Origin: JAKANT01 sp035502095
Lineage (GTDB): Bacteria > Pseudomonadota > Gammaproteobacteria > Burkholderiales > Burkholderiaceae_F
Direction: 5' to 3'
NCBI GenBank assembly: GCA_035502095.1
Contig: DATJUX010000023.1
Location: forward strand, 1-54,863
DNA length: 54,863 nucleotides
Shown: positions 1-7,756 of the stretch, in pieces
Position numbering within the stretch: the first letter of the stretch is position 1
Layout: every line of letters begins with the position of its first letter
Position numbers and translations under genes: made by a program
The notes under the pieces: model-generated
Told to the model about the DNA's origin: nothing
Databases searched by the model: none
What the model saw: only the letters and a program-made list of their open reading frames with translations

Positions 1-282
1 CAAGTAGGCCGAGATACCGCGCTCCCGGCCCTTGTCGACGAAGTACAGCGAACGGCTGTAGGGCACGTAGAAGCGGATCGCGCGCCGCTCGAGCATGCCG
101 TCGAAGTCGCCCTTCCAGGGCTTGGTGGTCACCTCGAGCCGGCGCGCTTCGTTGTTCGCTGCGCTCTCGGCCTTGGTTTGTTCCTTGGATTCTTCCTTGG
201 CTTGTGCCCCCTGAATCTTGGCGCCCAGGGCTAGTGCAGCAATGGCGATGAAAAGCGCTGCCAGTCTGATCGTTCCCTTCAT
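1..282 (-). CDS. MltF-like periplasmic binding / lytic transglycosylase protein, N-terminal part
   Basis: The gene enters from the left edge; only its first 94 codons are present. It starts at the ATG complementary to 280-282 and stays open to base 1. The protein opens with a hydrophobic signal segment (GTIRLAALFIAIAALALGA), then a Lys/Glu-rich linker, then TTKPWKGDFDGMLERRAIRF and PYSRSLYFVDKGRERG. That last block is typical of the SBP_bac_3 domain at the front of MltF-type membrane-bound lytic transglycosylases and their relatives. Family members bind a ligand or peptidoglycan fragment in the periplasm; whether a transglycosylase domain follows cannot be seen here. The call rests on pattern recognition of the first domain only. 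Confidence 0.65.
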   Translation of the reverse strand, partial: MKGTIRLAALFIAIAALALGAKIQGAQAKEESKEQTKAESAANNEARRLEVTTKPWKGDFDGMLERRAIRFYVPYSRSLYFVDKGRERGISAYL

Positions 283-710
283 TCGGAAGCCCCTAAGGAC
301 ATCATGGAAGAGACTGCATACGCGGTCTTGCACTGTCGCGCTTCAGTGCGACGAACGAGCGGGGAGGGAGTCCGCACACGCAATTGAGTTCAGTCTTTGA
401 GCTGCTGACAGCACGACGCTACCAAGCGCGGGCCGTGGTCAGATTGACAGCGATCAAGAGTCCCCGCGTCGCGTCGGTGCCGGCATGCATCGCTGGCAAG
501 GTTTCGCGCAGCGACACGACCACTGTCGGACCATTCATTCAGGGGTAAAGCAGCCCTGGCCTGCGCGTCGGTCGATTCGGCGCGCCATTCCCCGGCGCCA
601 GGGGGGCGATTAAGCAGGCGCGGGTGCAGGGATTGCCCGCCACGAAGTGGCGGACCCGCAGCTTGGCCGCGTGAAGCGCTTTCAGCTCCGTAAGCTGGCG
701 CGTTCAGGCT
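283..710. other. Intergenic stretch with no recognisable gene
   Basis: No reading frame here has a convincing start, codon pattern or protein family. The only structure noticed is a 7-bp perfect hairpin at 637-653 (CCGCCAC, loop GAA, GTGGCGG). The leftward MltF-like gene presumably has its promoter near 290-350. Confidence 0.4.
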
Positions 711-734
711 GGTGTAGTTCAATGGCAGAACGGC
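711..734 (+). repeat. 24-bp copy of the tRNA-Gly 5' half
   Basis: Bases 711-734 are identical to 1096-1119 inside the intact tRNA-Gly(CCC): the end of the acceptor stem, the D arm and the first bases of the anticodon stem. Similarity stops abruptly in subtilase-like sequence. No anticodon loop, T arm or 3' acceptor follows, so this is a fragment and not a second tRNA. It looks like the scar of recombination at the tRNA gene. Confidence 0.7.
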
Positions 735-1030
735 GTCTCCACGGCGTCCGGCTCGGGCAACGGCGCCGAGACTTTGTCGGGTACGTCGATGGCAGCGCCG
801 CACGTGGCAGGCGTGGCTGCGCTCACCCGGCAGGCGCATCCGAACTGGAACGTCGCTGCGATCAAGTCTGCCATCGTCAACACCGGCGATTCAGCTGGTC
901 GAACGCCTCGACGAGCGAGTTTGACATCTACGTCGACGTGCATGGGGACGGTGTCGACGACTACGTCGTGGTCGGCGCGGATCCAGGGGGGCCTCACCAC
1001 CGGTGCTTTCAAATGGCCGGATGGGGGCGT
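735..1030 (+). pseudogene. Subtilase (S8 peptidase) relic
   Basis: One frame reads the S8 serine active-site block, including LSGTSMAAPHVAGVAAL followed by TRQAHPNWNVAAIKSAIVN. The homology then moves to another frame near 890 (STSEFDIYVDVHGDGVDDYV, then VVGADPG), a stretch typical of C-terminal regions of large secreted subtilases, and returns to the first frame near 985 (LTTGAFKWPDG). The catalytic Asp and His regions are absent and there is no start codon. At least two frame changes and a lost 5' part make this a dead fragment. It sits between the partial and the intact tRNA-Gly copies. Confidence 0.7.
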
Positions 1031-1092
1031 TCGTGTTCAGCCTTCGCTCCGGGCGATTGAGCATCGTAGCGACCGCTAGAATCCGCGCTCGA

Positions 1093-1166
1093 GCGGGTGT
1101 AGTTCAATGGCAGAACGGCAGCTTCCCAAGCTGCATACGAGGGTTCGATTCCCTTCACCCGCTCCA
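1093..1166 (+). tRNA. tRNA-Gly(CCC)
   Basis: A full cloverleaf is present. The acceptor GCGGGTG pairs with CACCCGC, the D arm is GTTC/GAAC, the anticodon stem GCAGC/GCTGC holds loop TTCCCAA (anticodon CCC), and the T arm is AGGG TTCGATT CCCT. The CCA end is encoded in the DNA (1164-1166). A TAGAAT hexamer at 1077-1082 could be its -10 box. The first half of this gene is duplicated at 711-734. Confidence 0.93.
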
Positions 1167-1272
1167 GCTGCTCCTTCGTGCCACGCGACCCGCAGTTGCG
1201 CGAGCCGATCGACTGCCACGCTGTGCCGGCTCGCGTAGACTGCGGCGCCCTCAACCCTGCGAGCGAAAAGTC

Positions 1273-2139
1273 ATGAACAAGCGCCTCGTCCTGCCGTCGC
1301 TTCTGCTGGTCAACATGTTGCTGACCGCCTGCGCCAACATGCCTGGCGCGGCGCCCAAGGACACGCTTGCCCGCATCACGCAGTCCCAGACTCTGACGCT
1401 GGGCTTCCGGGAAGACTCGAAGCCCTTCTCCTACCGCGGCGCCAATGGCAACCCGGACGGCTACTCGGTGGAGCTCTGCAAGCGTGTAGCCGCTTCGCTG
1501 CAGTCGCAGCTCAAGCTCGCCAAGCTCGATCTGAAGTGGGTTCCGGTGACGGTGGCGACTCGAATCGACGCAGTGAAGAACGGTACCGTGGACCTGGAGT
1601 GCGGGAGTACGACGCGCACACTGGGGCGCGAGCAACTCGTGGACTTCAGCAATGCGACCTGGGTCGATGGCGGCTCGTTCGTGTCGCCGGCGTCCGCCCC
1701 GCTGCCCCACGTCCCCGATCTCAATGGCAAACGGGTCGCCGTGATCCCCGGCACCACCACCGAGACGGCGCTGAAAGCATTGAGCAATCGCGGCATCGTG
1801 CCGGTGTTCGTGACGGTGAAGACCCACACGGACGGCATCGCAGCAGTGCGCGACGGCCGCGCGGACGCGTACGCCACGGACCGGCTGATCCTGGTCGGCG
1901 AGGTGCTCGGCGGCCCCGCCGGCGCCACGCTGCTTCTGAGCGACGACTATCTCTCGGTCGAGACGTACGGGCTGATGATGGCTCGCGACGCCGACTTCCG
2001 CCTGGCGGTCAACCGCGCCCTCGCTGGCATCTACCGCAGCGGCGAGATCATCACGGTATTCCGCCTCTCGTTCGGTCCGAACGCCCAGCCCTCGAAGCTG
2101 CTCGAATCCGCCTACGTGATCAACGCGCTGTCCGAGTGA
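1273..2139 (+). CDS. Amino-acid ABC transporter substrate-binding lipoprotein (GltI/SBP_bac_3 type)
   Basis: The protein has 288 residues. The start is the ATG at 1273, which opens straight into a lipoprotein signal peptide with lipobox LTAC (Cys20). An SBP_bac_3 fold follows: TLTLGFREDSKPFSY begins the first lobe, IDAVKNGTVDLECGSTTRT is the typical ligand-binding segment of glutamate/aspartate-type binding proteins, and GKRVAVIPGTTTE opens the second lobe. The lipid anchor would hold it in the periplasm at a membrane. No permease or ATPase gene is adjacent, so its transport partner, if any, is elsewhere. It heads a rightward run with 27 bp to ppk2. The ligand is inferred from the family only. 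Confidence 0.85.
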   Translation: MNKRLVLPSLLLVNMLLTACANMPGAAPKDTLARITQSQTLTLGFREDSKPFSYRGANGNPDGYSVELCKRVAASLQSQLKLAKLDLKWVPVTVATRIDAVKNGTVDLECGSTTRTLGREQLVDFSNATWVDGGSFVSPASAPLPHVPDLNGKRVAVIPGTTTETALKALSNRGIVPVFVTVKTHTDGIAAVRDGRADAYATDRLILVGEVLGGPAGATLLLSDDYLSVETYGLMMARDADFRLAVNRALAGIYRSGEIITVFRLSFGPNAQPSKLLESAYVINALSE

Positions 2140-2166
2140 CGCGGCGGCCGCGCCGCAGCCGCCCCG

Positions 2167-3075
2167 ATGTCCGATCGCAGCCCAGGGTTCAAGCAACTGC
2201 GCAAGGTCGTCGCGCGGTACCGCATCACCGAGGGCAGGCGATTTCGCCTCCGGCAGGTTTCTCCGGGCGATACGCACGGGCTCGATGCCGAGGACAAGCC
2301 GGCCAGCAGGCAGCTGCTCGCAGAAGGAGTCAGCATGCTGGCCGAGCTGCAGGACAAGCTGTACGCACAGGATCGCAGGTCGCTGCTGCTCGTGTTCCAG
2401 GCGATGGATGCAGCGGGCAAGGACGGCACCATCAAGCACGTGATGTCGGGCGTCAATCCGGCTGGTGTGCAGGTGCATTCGTTCAAGGCGCCGTCGGCGG
2501 AGGAGCTGGACCACGACTTCATGTGGCGCTGCTGGCGCTCCCTCCCTGAGCGGGGGCGCATCGGCATCTTCAACCGCAGCTACTACGAGGAAGTGCTCGT
2601 GGTGCGGGTCCATCGCGAGATCCTCGCCGGCCAGAAACTGCCGCCGGAGTACTTGACCAAAGGTCTGTTCAAGCAACGCCTGCGCGACATGGCCAACTTC
2701 GAGGACTATCTGGCGCGCAACGGCACCCGGATACTGAAGTTCTACCTGCACGTGTCGAAGGCGGAGCAGAAGCGACGATTCCTCGAGCGCATCGAAGAGC
2801 CCGAGAAGAACTGGAAGTTCGCCCCCGGCGACGTGCAGGAGCGTGCGCATTGGGACGAGTACATGGCCGCCTACGAGGATGCCATCCGCGCCACCGCGAC
2901 CGAGGACAGTCCGTGGTACGTCGTCCCGGCGGACAACAAGTGGTTCACGCGACTGGTCGTGGTCGGCGCGATCGTGCAGACACTCGAAGCCATGGATCTC
3001 GCCTATCGGGCCCTCGATCCGGGCAAGAAGAGGGAGTTGCAGCGGGCGCGGCGGATGCTGATCAGCAGCGATTGA
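2167..3075 (+). CDS. ppk2: Polyphosphate kinase 2 family (polyphosphate:nucleotide phosphotransferase)
   Basis: The protein has 302 residues, the usual size for a one-domain PPK2. The Walker A-like block FQAMDAAGKDGTIKHVMSG (about residues 78-96) and the block GIFNRSYYEEVLVVRVH (from about 135) are diagnostic. The sequence resembles the PPK2 subgroup that phosphorylates AMP and/or ADP with polyphosphate (TIGR03709 type). It is probably cytoplasmic and links polyphosphate stores to nucleotide pools. It lies 27 bp behind the lipoprotein gene and 14 bp before kefF, so co-transcription with the KefF/KefC pair is likely. The nucleotide specificity is not visible from sequence alone. Confidence 0.92.
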   Translation: MSDRSPGFKQLRKVVARYRITEGRRFRLRQVSPGDTHGLDAEDKPASRQLLAEGVSMLAELQDKLYAQDRRSLLLVFQAMDAAGKDGTIKHVMSGVNPAGVQVHSFKAPSAEELDHDFMWRCWRSLPERGRIGIFNRSYYEEVLVVRVHREILAGQKLPPEYLTKGLFKQRLRDMANFEDYLARNGTRILKFYLHVSKAEQKRRFLERIEEPEKNWKFAPGDVQERAHWDEYMAAYEDAIRATATEDSPWYVVPADNKWFTRLVVVGAIVQTLEAMDLAYRALDPGKKRELQRARRMLISSD

Positions 3076-3089
3076 GCCGGTGACATTCG

Positions 3090-3620
3090 TTGATATTGCT
3101 GATCCATGCCCACCCGCACCCCGATCGCTCCATCGGCGGCCGTGCGCTTCTCGAGGCAGTGCGCGATATCCCCGGTATCTCGGTGCGCTCGCTCTATGAC
3201 CTTTATCCCGACTTCTCGATCGACGTGGCCGCCGAAAGGGCGGCGCTCATTGCCGCACGGCTCGTGATCTGGCAGCACCCCCTCTACTGGTACGGAACGC
3301 CGGCCCTGCTGAAGCTCTGGTTCGAGAGCGTTCTGACCGAAGGCTGGGCGTTCGGCAGCCAGCGCGCGCTCGCCGGCAAGGACTGCCTCTGGGTGACGAC
3401 GACCGGGGGAGGCGCCGATGCCTTCACGCCCGAGGGCAGGCACGGCAATTTCTTCGACGCCTTCGTCCCGCCCGTCGCGCAGGCGGCGCGGTTCTGCGGC
3501 ATGAACTTCCTGCCCCCTCTGGTGGTCTACGGCCCGCGCCGCATGGAGCCGCAGGCGCTGCGGCAGCAGGCCAGCGAGTATCGCGCCTTGCTCGCGGGCT
3601 TTGGTGCCCGTCATGGCTGA
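3090..3620 (+). CDS. kefF: KefF-like NAD(P)H quinone oxidoreductase, regulator of the Kef K+ efflux system
   Basis: This flavodoxin-fold protein has 176 residues. The start is set at TTG 3090: the family's first residues MILLIHAHPHP begin exactly there, an in-frame stop sits at 3081, and no ATG or GTG is available. Family blocks include LYDLYPDFSIDV, WQHPLYWYGTPALLKLWF and VTTTGGGADAF. In E. coli KefF and KefG are FMN-dependent ancillary proteins that activate glutathione-gated K+/H+ antiport during electrophile stress. Its stop overlaps the kefC start by 8 bp (ATGGCTGA), so translation is probably coupled and a complex with the next product is likely. Confidence 0.9.
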   Translation: MILLIHAHPHPDRSIGGRALLEAVRDIPGISVRSLYDLYPDFSIDVAAERAALIAARLVIWQHPLYWYGTPALLKLWFESVLTEGWAFGSQRALAGKDCLWVTTTGGGADAFTPEGRHGNFFDAFVPPVAQAARFCGMNFLPPLVVYGPRRMEPQALRQQASEYRALLAGFGARHG

Positions 3621-5409
3621 TTCGTCCCTGCTTGCCGACACGCTGATCTACCTCGGTGCCGCGGTCGTCTGCGTCCCGCTCGCAAAACGGCTCGGGCTCG
3701 GCTCGGTGCTCGGGTATCTGATTGCGGGCATCGCGATTGGACCTTGGGGCCTGCGCCTGGTTGGCGATCCCGAGACGACGCTGCAGTTCGCCGAGTTCGG
3801 CGTCGTGTTGATGCTGTTCCTCATCGGGCTGGAGATCGACCTGAACCGCCTCACCGCGCTTCGCGCCGCAGTGTTCGGCGGCGGCAGTGTGCAGATGCTG
3901 ACTTGCGCGGTACTTCTGGCGGTGGTGTTTGCGATGTTCCAACTTCCGATGCGCGGCGCAATCGTGGCGGCGCTCGCGGTGGCCATGTCGTCCACGGCCA
4001 TCGCGATGCAGATCCTCAGGGAGAAGAATCGGCTCGGCACACCTCTCGGCCGCACGGCGTTCGGCATCCTGCTGTTTCAGGATATCGCCGCGATTCCTCT
4101 GATCGCGCTCGCCCCGTTGCTCGGCTCGGGTGAGCGCGAGGCGGGGACCAGCGCCTGGATTGCGACCGCCACGGCGCTGGCGGCGATCGCCGGCACGATC
4201 GCCCTCGGTCGCTACGTGATGCGCCCGCTGATCCGCGTCATTGCGACGGTCGACGTGCGCGAGATCTTCACCGCCTTTGCGCTGCTGCTGGTGATCGGCG
4301 TGGCGATCGTGATGAATTTCGCTGGCCTTTCGATGGGACTCGGCGCGTTCCTGGTCGGCGCGCTCTTCGCGAGCTCCGAGTACCGCCATGCGCTCGAAGG
4401 CGACATCGAGCCGTTCAAGGGTCTCCTGCTCGGTCTCTTTTTCATCGCCATCGGGATGTCGATCGACGTCGGCCTGATCGGAGCGCAACCGGGCGCGCTC
4501 GCGCTGCTCGTGGTCGCGATCCTGGTCGCGAAGGGCGTCGCGCTGGCCGCGATGGCGAGGCGCCTTGGCGTCCCGGGACGCCAGCGCTGGCTCTTTGCCG
4601 CGTTGCTGGCGCAGGGCGGGGAGTTCGCATTTGTCGTGCTCGGAACCGCGCGCGACGCGCATTTGCTGCCCGGACGATGGGGCCCGCTGCTCAATGCCGC
4701 GGTCGCCCTGTCGATGGCGGCGACGCCGCTGCTCGTGATCGCCGCGGAACGGTGGGCAACCCGGCGTTCGGCGCAGCGCGAGGACGACGTGATCGAAGAC
4801 ACGCAGGCGCCCGTGATCATCGCCGGGTTCGGCCGCTACGGTCAGATCGTCGGTCGGATGCTGCTCGCGCACGGCGTGCGCGCGACCGTTCTCGATCACG
4901 ATCCCGACAACATCGAAGTGGTCGGGCGCTTCGGCTACAAGGTGTTCTATGGCGATGCGACGCGGCTCGACCTCCTGGAGGCGGCCGGCGCGGCGCGCGC
5001 GCGCTTGCTGGTCGTCGCGATCGACAAGGTGGAGGACAGCCTGAAACTCGTCGACCTCGCGCGCACGCACTTTCCCAACCTGAGGCTCGTCGTGCGCGCG
5101 CGCAACGTGCGCCATTGGCTGGAGCTCGCGGCGCGTGGCGTCGATACGGCCGAACGCGAGACCTTCGAAGGCGCCTTGCGCAGCGGCCGCCAGGCCCTGG
5201 AGCGACTAGGCATGCGGCCGTACGAAGCGCGCCAACTGGCCGACACGTTCCGGCGCAGCAACGAGGCCACTCTGCAAGCGATGCGGCCTCACTTCCAGGA
5301 CCAGGAGAAACTCGTCGACGTCGCGCGCAGCGGATTGAACGAGCTCGAAGAAAACCTGCGGCGCGACAGGGAGGCGCGCGGGGAGCCGGCGGCGCAGAAG
5401 TGGGAGTAG
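3613..5409 (+). CDS. kefC: Glutathione-regulated K+/H+ antiporter, KefB/KefC type (CPA2)
   Basis: The protein has 598 residues, the family's usual length. About 12 hydrophobic segments fill residues 1-385 (for example YLGAAVVCVPLAKRLGLG and FGVVLMLFLIGLEIDL). A cytoplasmic TrkA-N Rossmann domain follows from about residue 400 (VIIAGFGRYGQIVGRMLL), with FYGDATRLDLLEAAGA. The ATG at 3613 is preferred over the in-frame TTG (3601) and GTG (3604) because it gives the expected N-terminus and overlaps the kefF stop. It exports K+ in exchange for protons and acidifies the cytoplasm for protection against electrophiles. KefB and KefC cannot be separated confidently. Confidence 0.9.
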   Translation: MADSSLLADTLIYLGAAVVCVPLAKRLGLGSVLGYLIAGIAIGPWGLRLVGDPETTLQFAEFGVVLMLFLIGLEIDLNRLTALRAAVFGGGSVQMLTCAVLLAVVFAMFQLPMRGAIVAALAVAMSSTAIAMQILREKNRLGTPLGRTAFGILLFQDIAAIPLIALAPLLGSGEREAGTSAWIATATALAAIAGTIALGRYVMRPLIRVIATVDVREIFTAFALLLVIGVAIVMNFAGLSMGLGAFLVGALFASSEYRHALEGDIEPFKGLLLGLFFIAIGMSIDVGLIGAQPGALALLVVAILVAKGVALAAMARRLGVPGRQRWLFAALLAQGGEFAFVVLGTARDAHLLPGRWGPLLNAAVALSMAATPLLVIAAERWATRRSAQREDDVIEDTQAPVIIAGFGRYGQIVGRMLLAHGVRATVLDHDPDNIEVVGRFGYKVFYGDATRLDLLEAAGAARARLLVVAIDKVEDSLKLVDLARTHFPNLRLVVRARNVRHWLELAARGVDTAERETFEGALRSGRQALERLGMRPYEARQLADTFRRSNEATLQAMRPHFQDQEKLVDVARSGLNELEENLRRDREARGEPAAQKWE

Positions 5410-5413
5410 TGGT

Positions 5414-5470
5414 CGGGATCCCTCGCGTTCGGCTCGGACGACAACTTCGAGTCGGGCTCGCGATGACAGG
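5414..5470. repeat. Degenerate copy of the intergenic palindromic repeat seen at 20146
   Basis: Two blocks, 5415-5437 and 5451-5470, resemble the two arms of the inverted repeat at 20146-20203: GGCTCGCGATGACAG here against GGCTCGGGATGACAG there, read on one strand. The arms have diverged and no longer pair well. It lies between the converging kefC and CDGSH genes. Confidence 0.35.
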
Positions 5471-5479
5471 CGCGTTCGC

Positions 5480-6127
5480 CTATCCGGCGAACCCGACCTT
5501 CTTGTGCGTCCCGTCGCAGAACGGCTTGTTGGACGACTGGCCGCAGCGGCACAGCCAGGTCTTTTCGCCGGCGACGAACGTCGAGCCATCGGCGGCCTTG
5601 AATTCGATCCAGCCCTGCAGCATCAGCGGGCCGTTGCGGATCGGCTTGACGTTGACCGCGCCGGTGGGTTGCCCGGGCGTCGCGTCGTCGGGCGGTCCGG
5701 TACAGCGTCCGGGGTCTGCGAAGCCGGCGGGTTCGTGGCTGCCGTCGCACAGCGGCTTGTTCTTCGACTGCCCGCAGCGGCACAGCGCGACCCGCATGTA
5801 TTCGACCTGCGTGGCTTGCTCGCCGCCCTCGAAGACGACCCGTCCGCGCAGGTACAACGGACCGTTCGGCGTCACGCTGAGATTGTTGGTCGCATCGGCC
5901 GTTTCGACCGGACTGCCATCGACGCGGCGCACAGTGAGGGCGCCGGTCGGGCACCGGCGCACGACGGCAGCGATTTCCGCGAGTTCGCCGTTCGCGGGCC
6001 GGATCCAGGGCCGCGCGTCGGGATCGAACACGGCGGGTGCACCGCGCACGCATTCCTTCGCGTGAATGCACTTCGTCGCGTCGTACGAGACGATCAGGTC
6101 CCGCGCCGCGTAGTCCTTGACCGCCAT
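5480..6127 (-). CDS. Three-domain iron-sulfur protein: mono-cluster domain plus two CDGSH domains
   Basis: The protein has 215 residues. Residues 1-70 form a divergent single-cluster ferredoxin-like domain (DATKCIHAKECVRGAPAVF, later RRCPTGAL). Two complete CDGSH motifs follow: CRCGQSKNKPLCDGSH near the middle and CRCGQSSNKPFCDGTH near the C-terminus. Each has the C-X-C-X2-S-X3-P-X-C-D-G-(S/T)-H pattern that binds a [2Fe-2S] cluster with three Cys and one His. No signal peptide is seen, so it is probably cytoplasmic. The role is probably electron transfer or cluster delivery, but no partner is known. It lies 10 bp downstream of the aldehyde dehydrogenase and is likely co-transcribed with it. 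Confidence 0.88.
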   Translation of the reverse strand: MAVKDYAARDLIVSYDATKCIHAKECVRGAPAVFDPDARPWIRPANGELAEIAAVVRRCPTGALTVRRVDGSPVETADATNNLSVTPNGPLYLRGRVVFEGGEQATQVEYMRVALCRCGQSKNKPLCDGSHEPAGFADPGRCTGPPDDATPGQPTGAVNVKPIRNGPLMLQGWIEFKAADGSTFVAGEKTWLCRCGQSSNKPFCDGTHKKVGFAG

Positions 6128-6137
6128 TGCCGCCGCC

Positions 6138-7619
6138 TCAGCAACCGCCGACGCAGACGTACTTGGTAACGAGAAACTCCTCGATCCCCTGGCGTCCCCC
6201 CTCGCGGCCGAAGCCCGACTGCTTGACGCCGCCGAACGGGACCTCCGCGGTGGAGATCAGACCGGTGTTCACGCCGACCATGCCGTACTCGAGCATCTCG
6301 ACCACGCGCATGACGCGGCCGATATCGCGCGAGTAGAAATAGGCCGCGAGCCCGTATTCGCTCGCATTGGCGGCGGCGATCGCCTCGGCATTGGTGTGGA
6401 ACCTGAAGACCGGCGCCACCGGCCCGAACGTCTCCTCGCGCGCGACCAGCATGTCGCGCGTCACGTTGGACAGCACGGTCGGCGTGTAGAAGGTGCCGCC
6501 CAGATCGTGCCGTTCGCCGCCGGTGACGACCGTGGCGCCGCGGTTGATCGCGTCGGCCACGTGGTGCTCGACCTTGGCGAGCGCGTTGGCATCGATCAGC
6601 GGGCCCTGCTGCACGCCCTCGTCGAAGCCGGACCCGACCACGAGCTGCGCCGCCTTGGCGGCAAGCTTCTCGACGAACGCGTCGTAGATCTTGTCGTGCG
6701 CGTAGAAGCGGTTGGTGCACACGCAGGTCTGGCCGGCGTTGCGGTACTTGGAAACCAGCGCCCCTTCGACCGCCAGGTCGAGATCGGCATCCTCGAACAC
6801 GATGAACGGTGCGTTGCCACCCAGTTCGAGCGAAAGCTTCTTCAAGGTGGGTGCGCTCTGTTGCATCAGGATGCGGCCGACCGCCGTCGAGCCGGTAAAC
6901 GTCAGCTTGCGCACGATCGGCGACGCGCACAGCGCCTTGCCGACTTCGATCGATTGCGCCTCGTCGGCCGGGATCACGTTCAGCACGCCCGGCGGGAAAC
7001 CCGCGCGGTGCGACAGCTCGGCGAGCGCGAGTGCCGACAGCGGCGTCTGCTCGGCGGGCTTGATGACGACAGTGCAGCCCGCGGCGAGCGCCGGCGCGAC
7101 CTTGCGCGTGATCATCGCGTTCGGGAAGTTCCACGGCGTGATCGCCGCGCAAACGCCGACCGGTTCCTTGAAAACGAAGAGCCGCTTGTCGGCCGCGTTG
7201 CTCGGCAGCGTGTCGCCGTAGACGCGGCGGCCCTCCTCGGCGTACCAGTCGACGAAGCTCGCGCCGTAGGCGATCTCGCCCCTCGATTCCGCCAGCGGTT
7301 TTCCCTGTTCGGCAGTCATCAGCCGCGCCAGATCGTCCTGAGCATGCAGCATCAGGTCGTGCCAGCGGCGCAGGATCACGCCACGCTCGCGCGCCGTCTT
7401 GACCCGCCAGGCCGGGTAGGCACGGTTGGCCGCATCGATGGCCCGTTGCGCATCCGCGGCACCGCAATTGACGACCTCCGCGAGCCTGCCACCGTCGGCC
7501 GGGTTGGCGACCGGAAACTTGCCCTGGCTGCCATCAGCCCACGCACCGTCGATCCATGCCTGGGTCTTGGCGAGCGCCGCATCGGCGAGACGAGGAAGCA
7601 GCGAGGCCCGTTGCAACAT
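6138..7619 (-). CDS. gabD: NAD(P)-dependent succinate-semialdehyde dehydrogenase (GabD-like)
   Basis: The protein has 493 residues. The start is the ATG complementary to 7617-7619, preceded by a GGGAGA ribosome site; a longer upstream frame exists but lacks family similarity. Aldehyde dehydrogenase hallmarks are visible: ITPWNFPNAMITRKVAPALA in the cofactor site, TGSTAVGR, LELGGNAPFIVF with the general-base Glu, and GQTCVCTNRFY with nucleophile Cys299. The overall sequence is GabD-like, oxidising succinate semialdehyde to succinate. Because the boxD copy in this window is gutted, this is one possible source of replacement semialdehyde dehydrogenase activity; that is inference only. Confidence 0.88.
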   Translation of the reverse strand: MLQRASLLPRLADAALAKTQAWIDGAWADGSQGKFPVANPADGGRLAEVVNCGAADAQRAIDAANRAYPAWRVKTARERGVILRRWHDLMLHAQDDLARLMTAEQGKPLAESRGEIAYGASFVDWYAEEGRRVYGDTLPSNAADKRLFVFKEPVGVCAAITPWNFPNAMITRKVAPALAAGCTVVIKPAEQTPLSALALAELSHRAGFPPGVLNVIPADEAQSIEVGKALCASPIVRKLTFTGSTAVGRILMQQSAPTLKKLSLELGGNAPFIVFEDADLDLAVEGALVSKYRNAGQTCVCTNRFYAHDKIYDAFVEKLAAKAAQLVVGSGFDEGVQQGPLIDANALAKVEHHVADAINRGATVVTGGERHDLGGTFYTPTVLSNVTRDMLVAREETFGPVAPVFRFHTNAEAIAAANASEYGLAAYFYSRDIGRVMRVVEMLEYGMVGVNTGLISTAEVPFGGVKQSGFGREGGRQGIEEFLVTKYVCVGGC

Positions 7620-7756
7620 CGGTTTCTCCCGGGAAGTGGTGGAGCGAGTTTGGAGGCGTGCTGGGGCGAGTGTGGATCCCGCAGGCAAGGCGGACGGATG
7701 AACGGCAAGCATAACTCCGCGCGGTATCCTTTCGCAGCGTCATCAGGAGTGGATTC

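Noticed and set aside
711..740. A second tRNA-Gly
   Set aside because: Only the 5' part is present; no anticodon loop, T arm or acceptor partner follows.
5480..7619. CDGSH protein and GabD as part of the benzoate pathway
   Set aside because: They are 6 kb from the box genes, on a separate transcript and without TGCA operators; only a speculative replacement role is possible.
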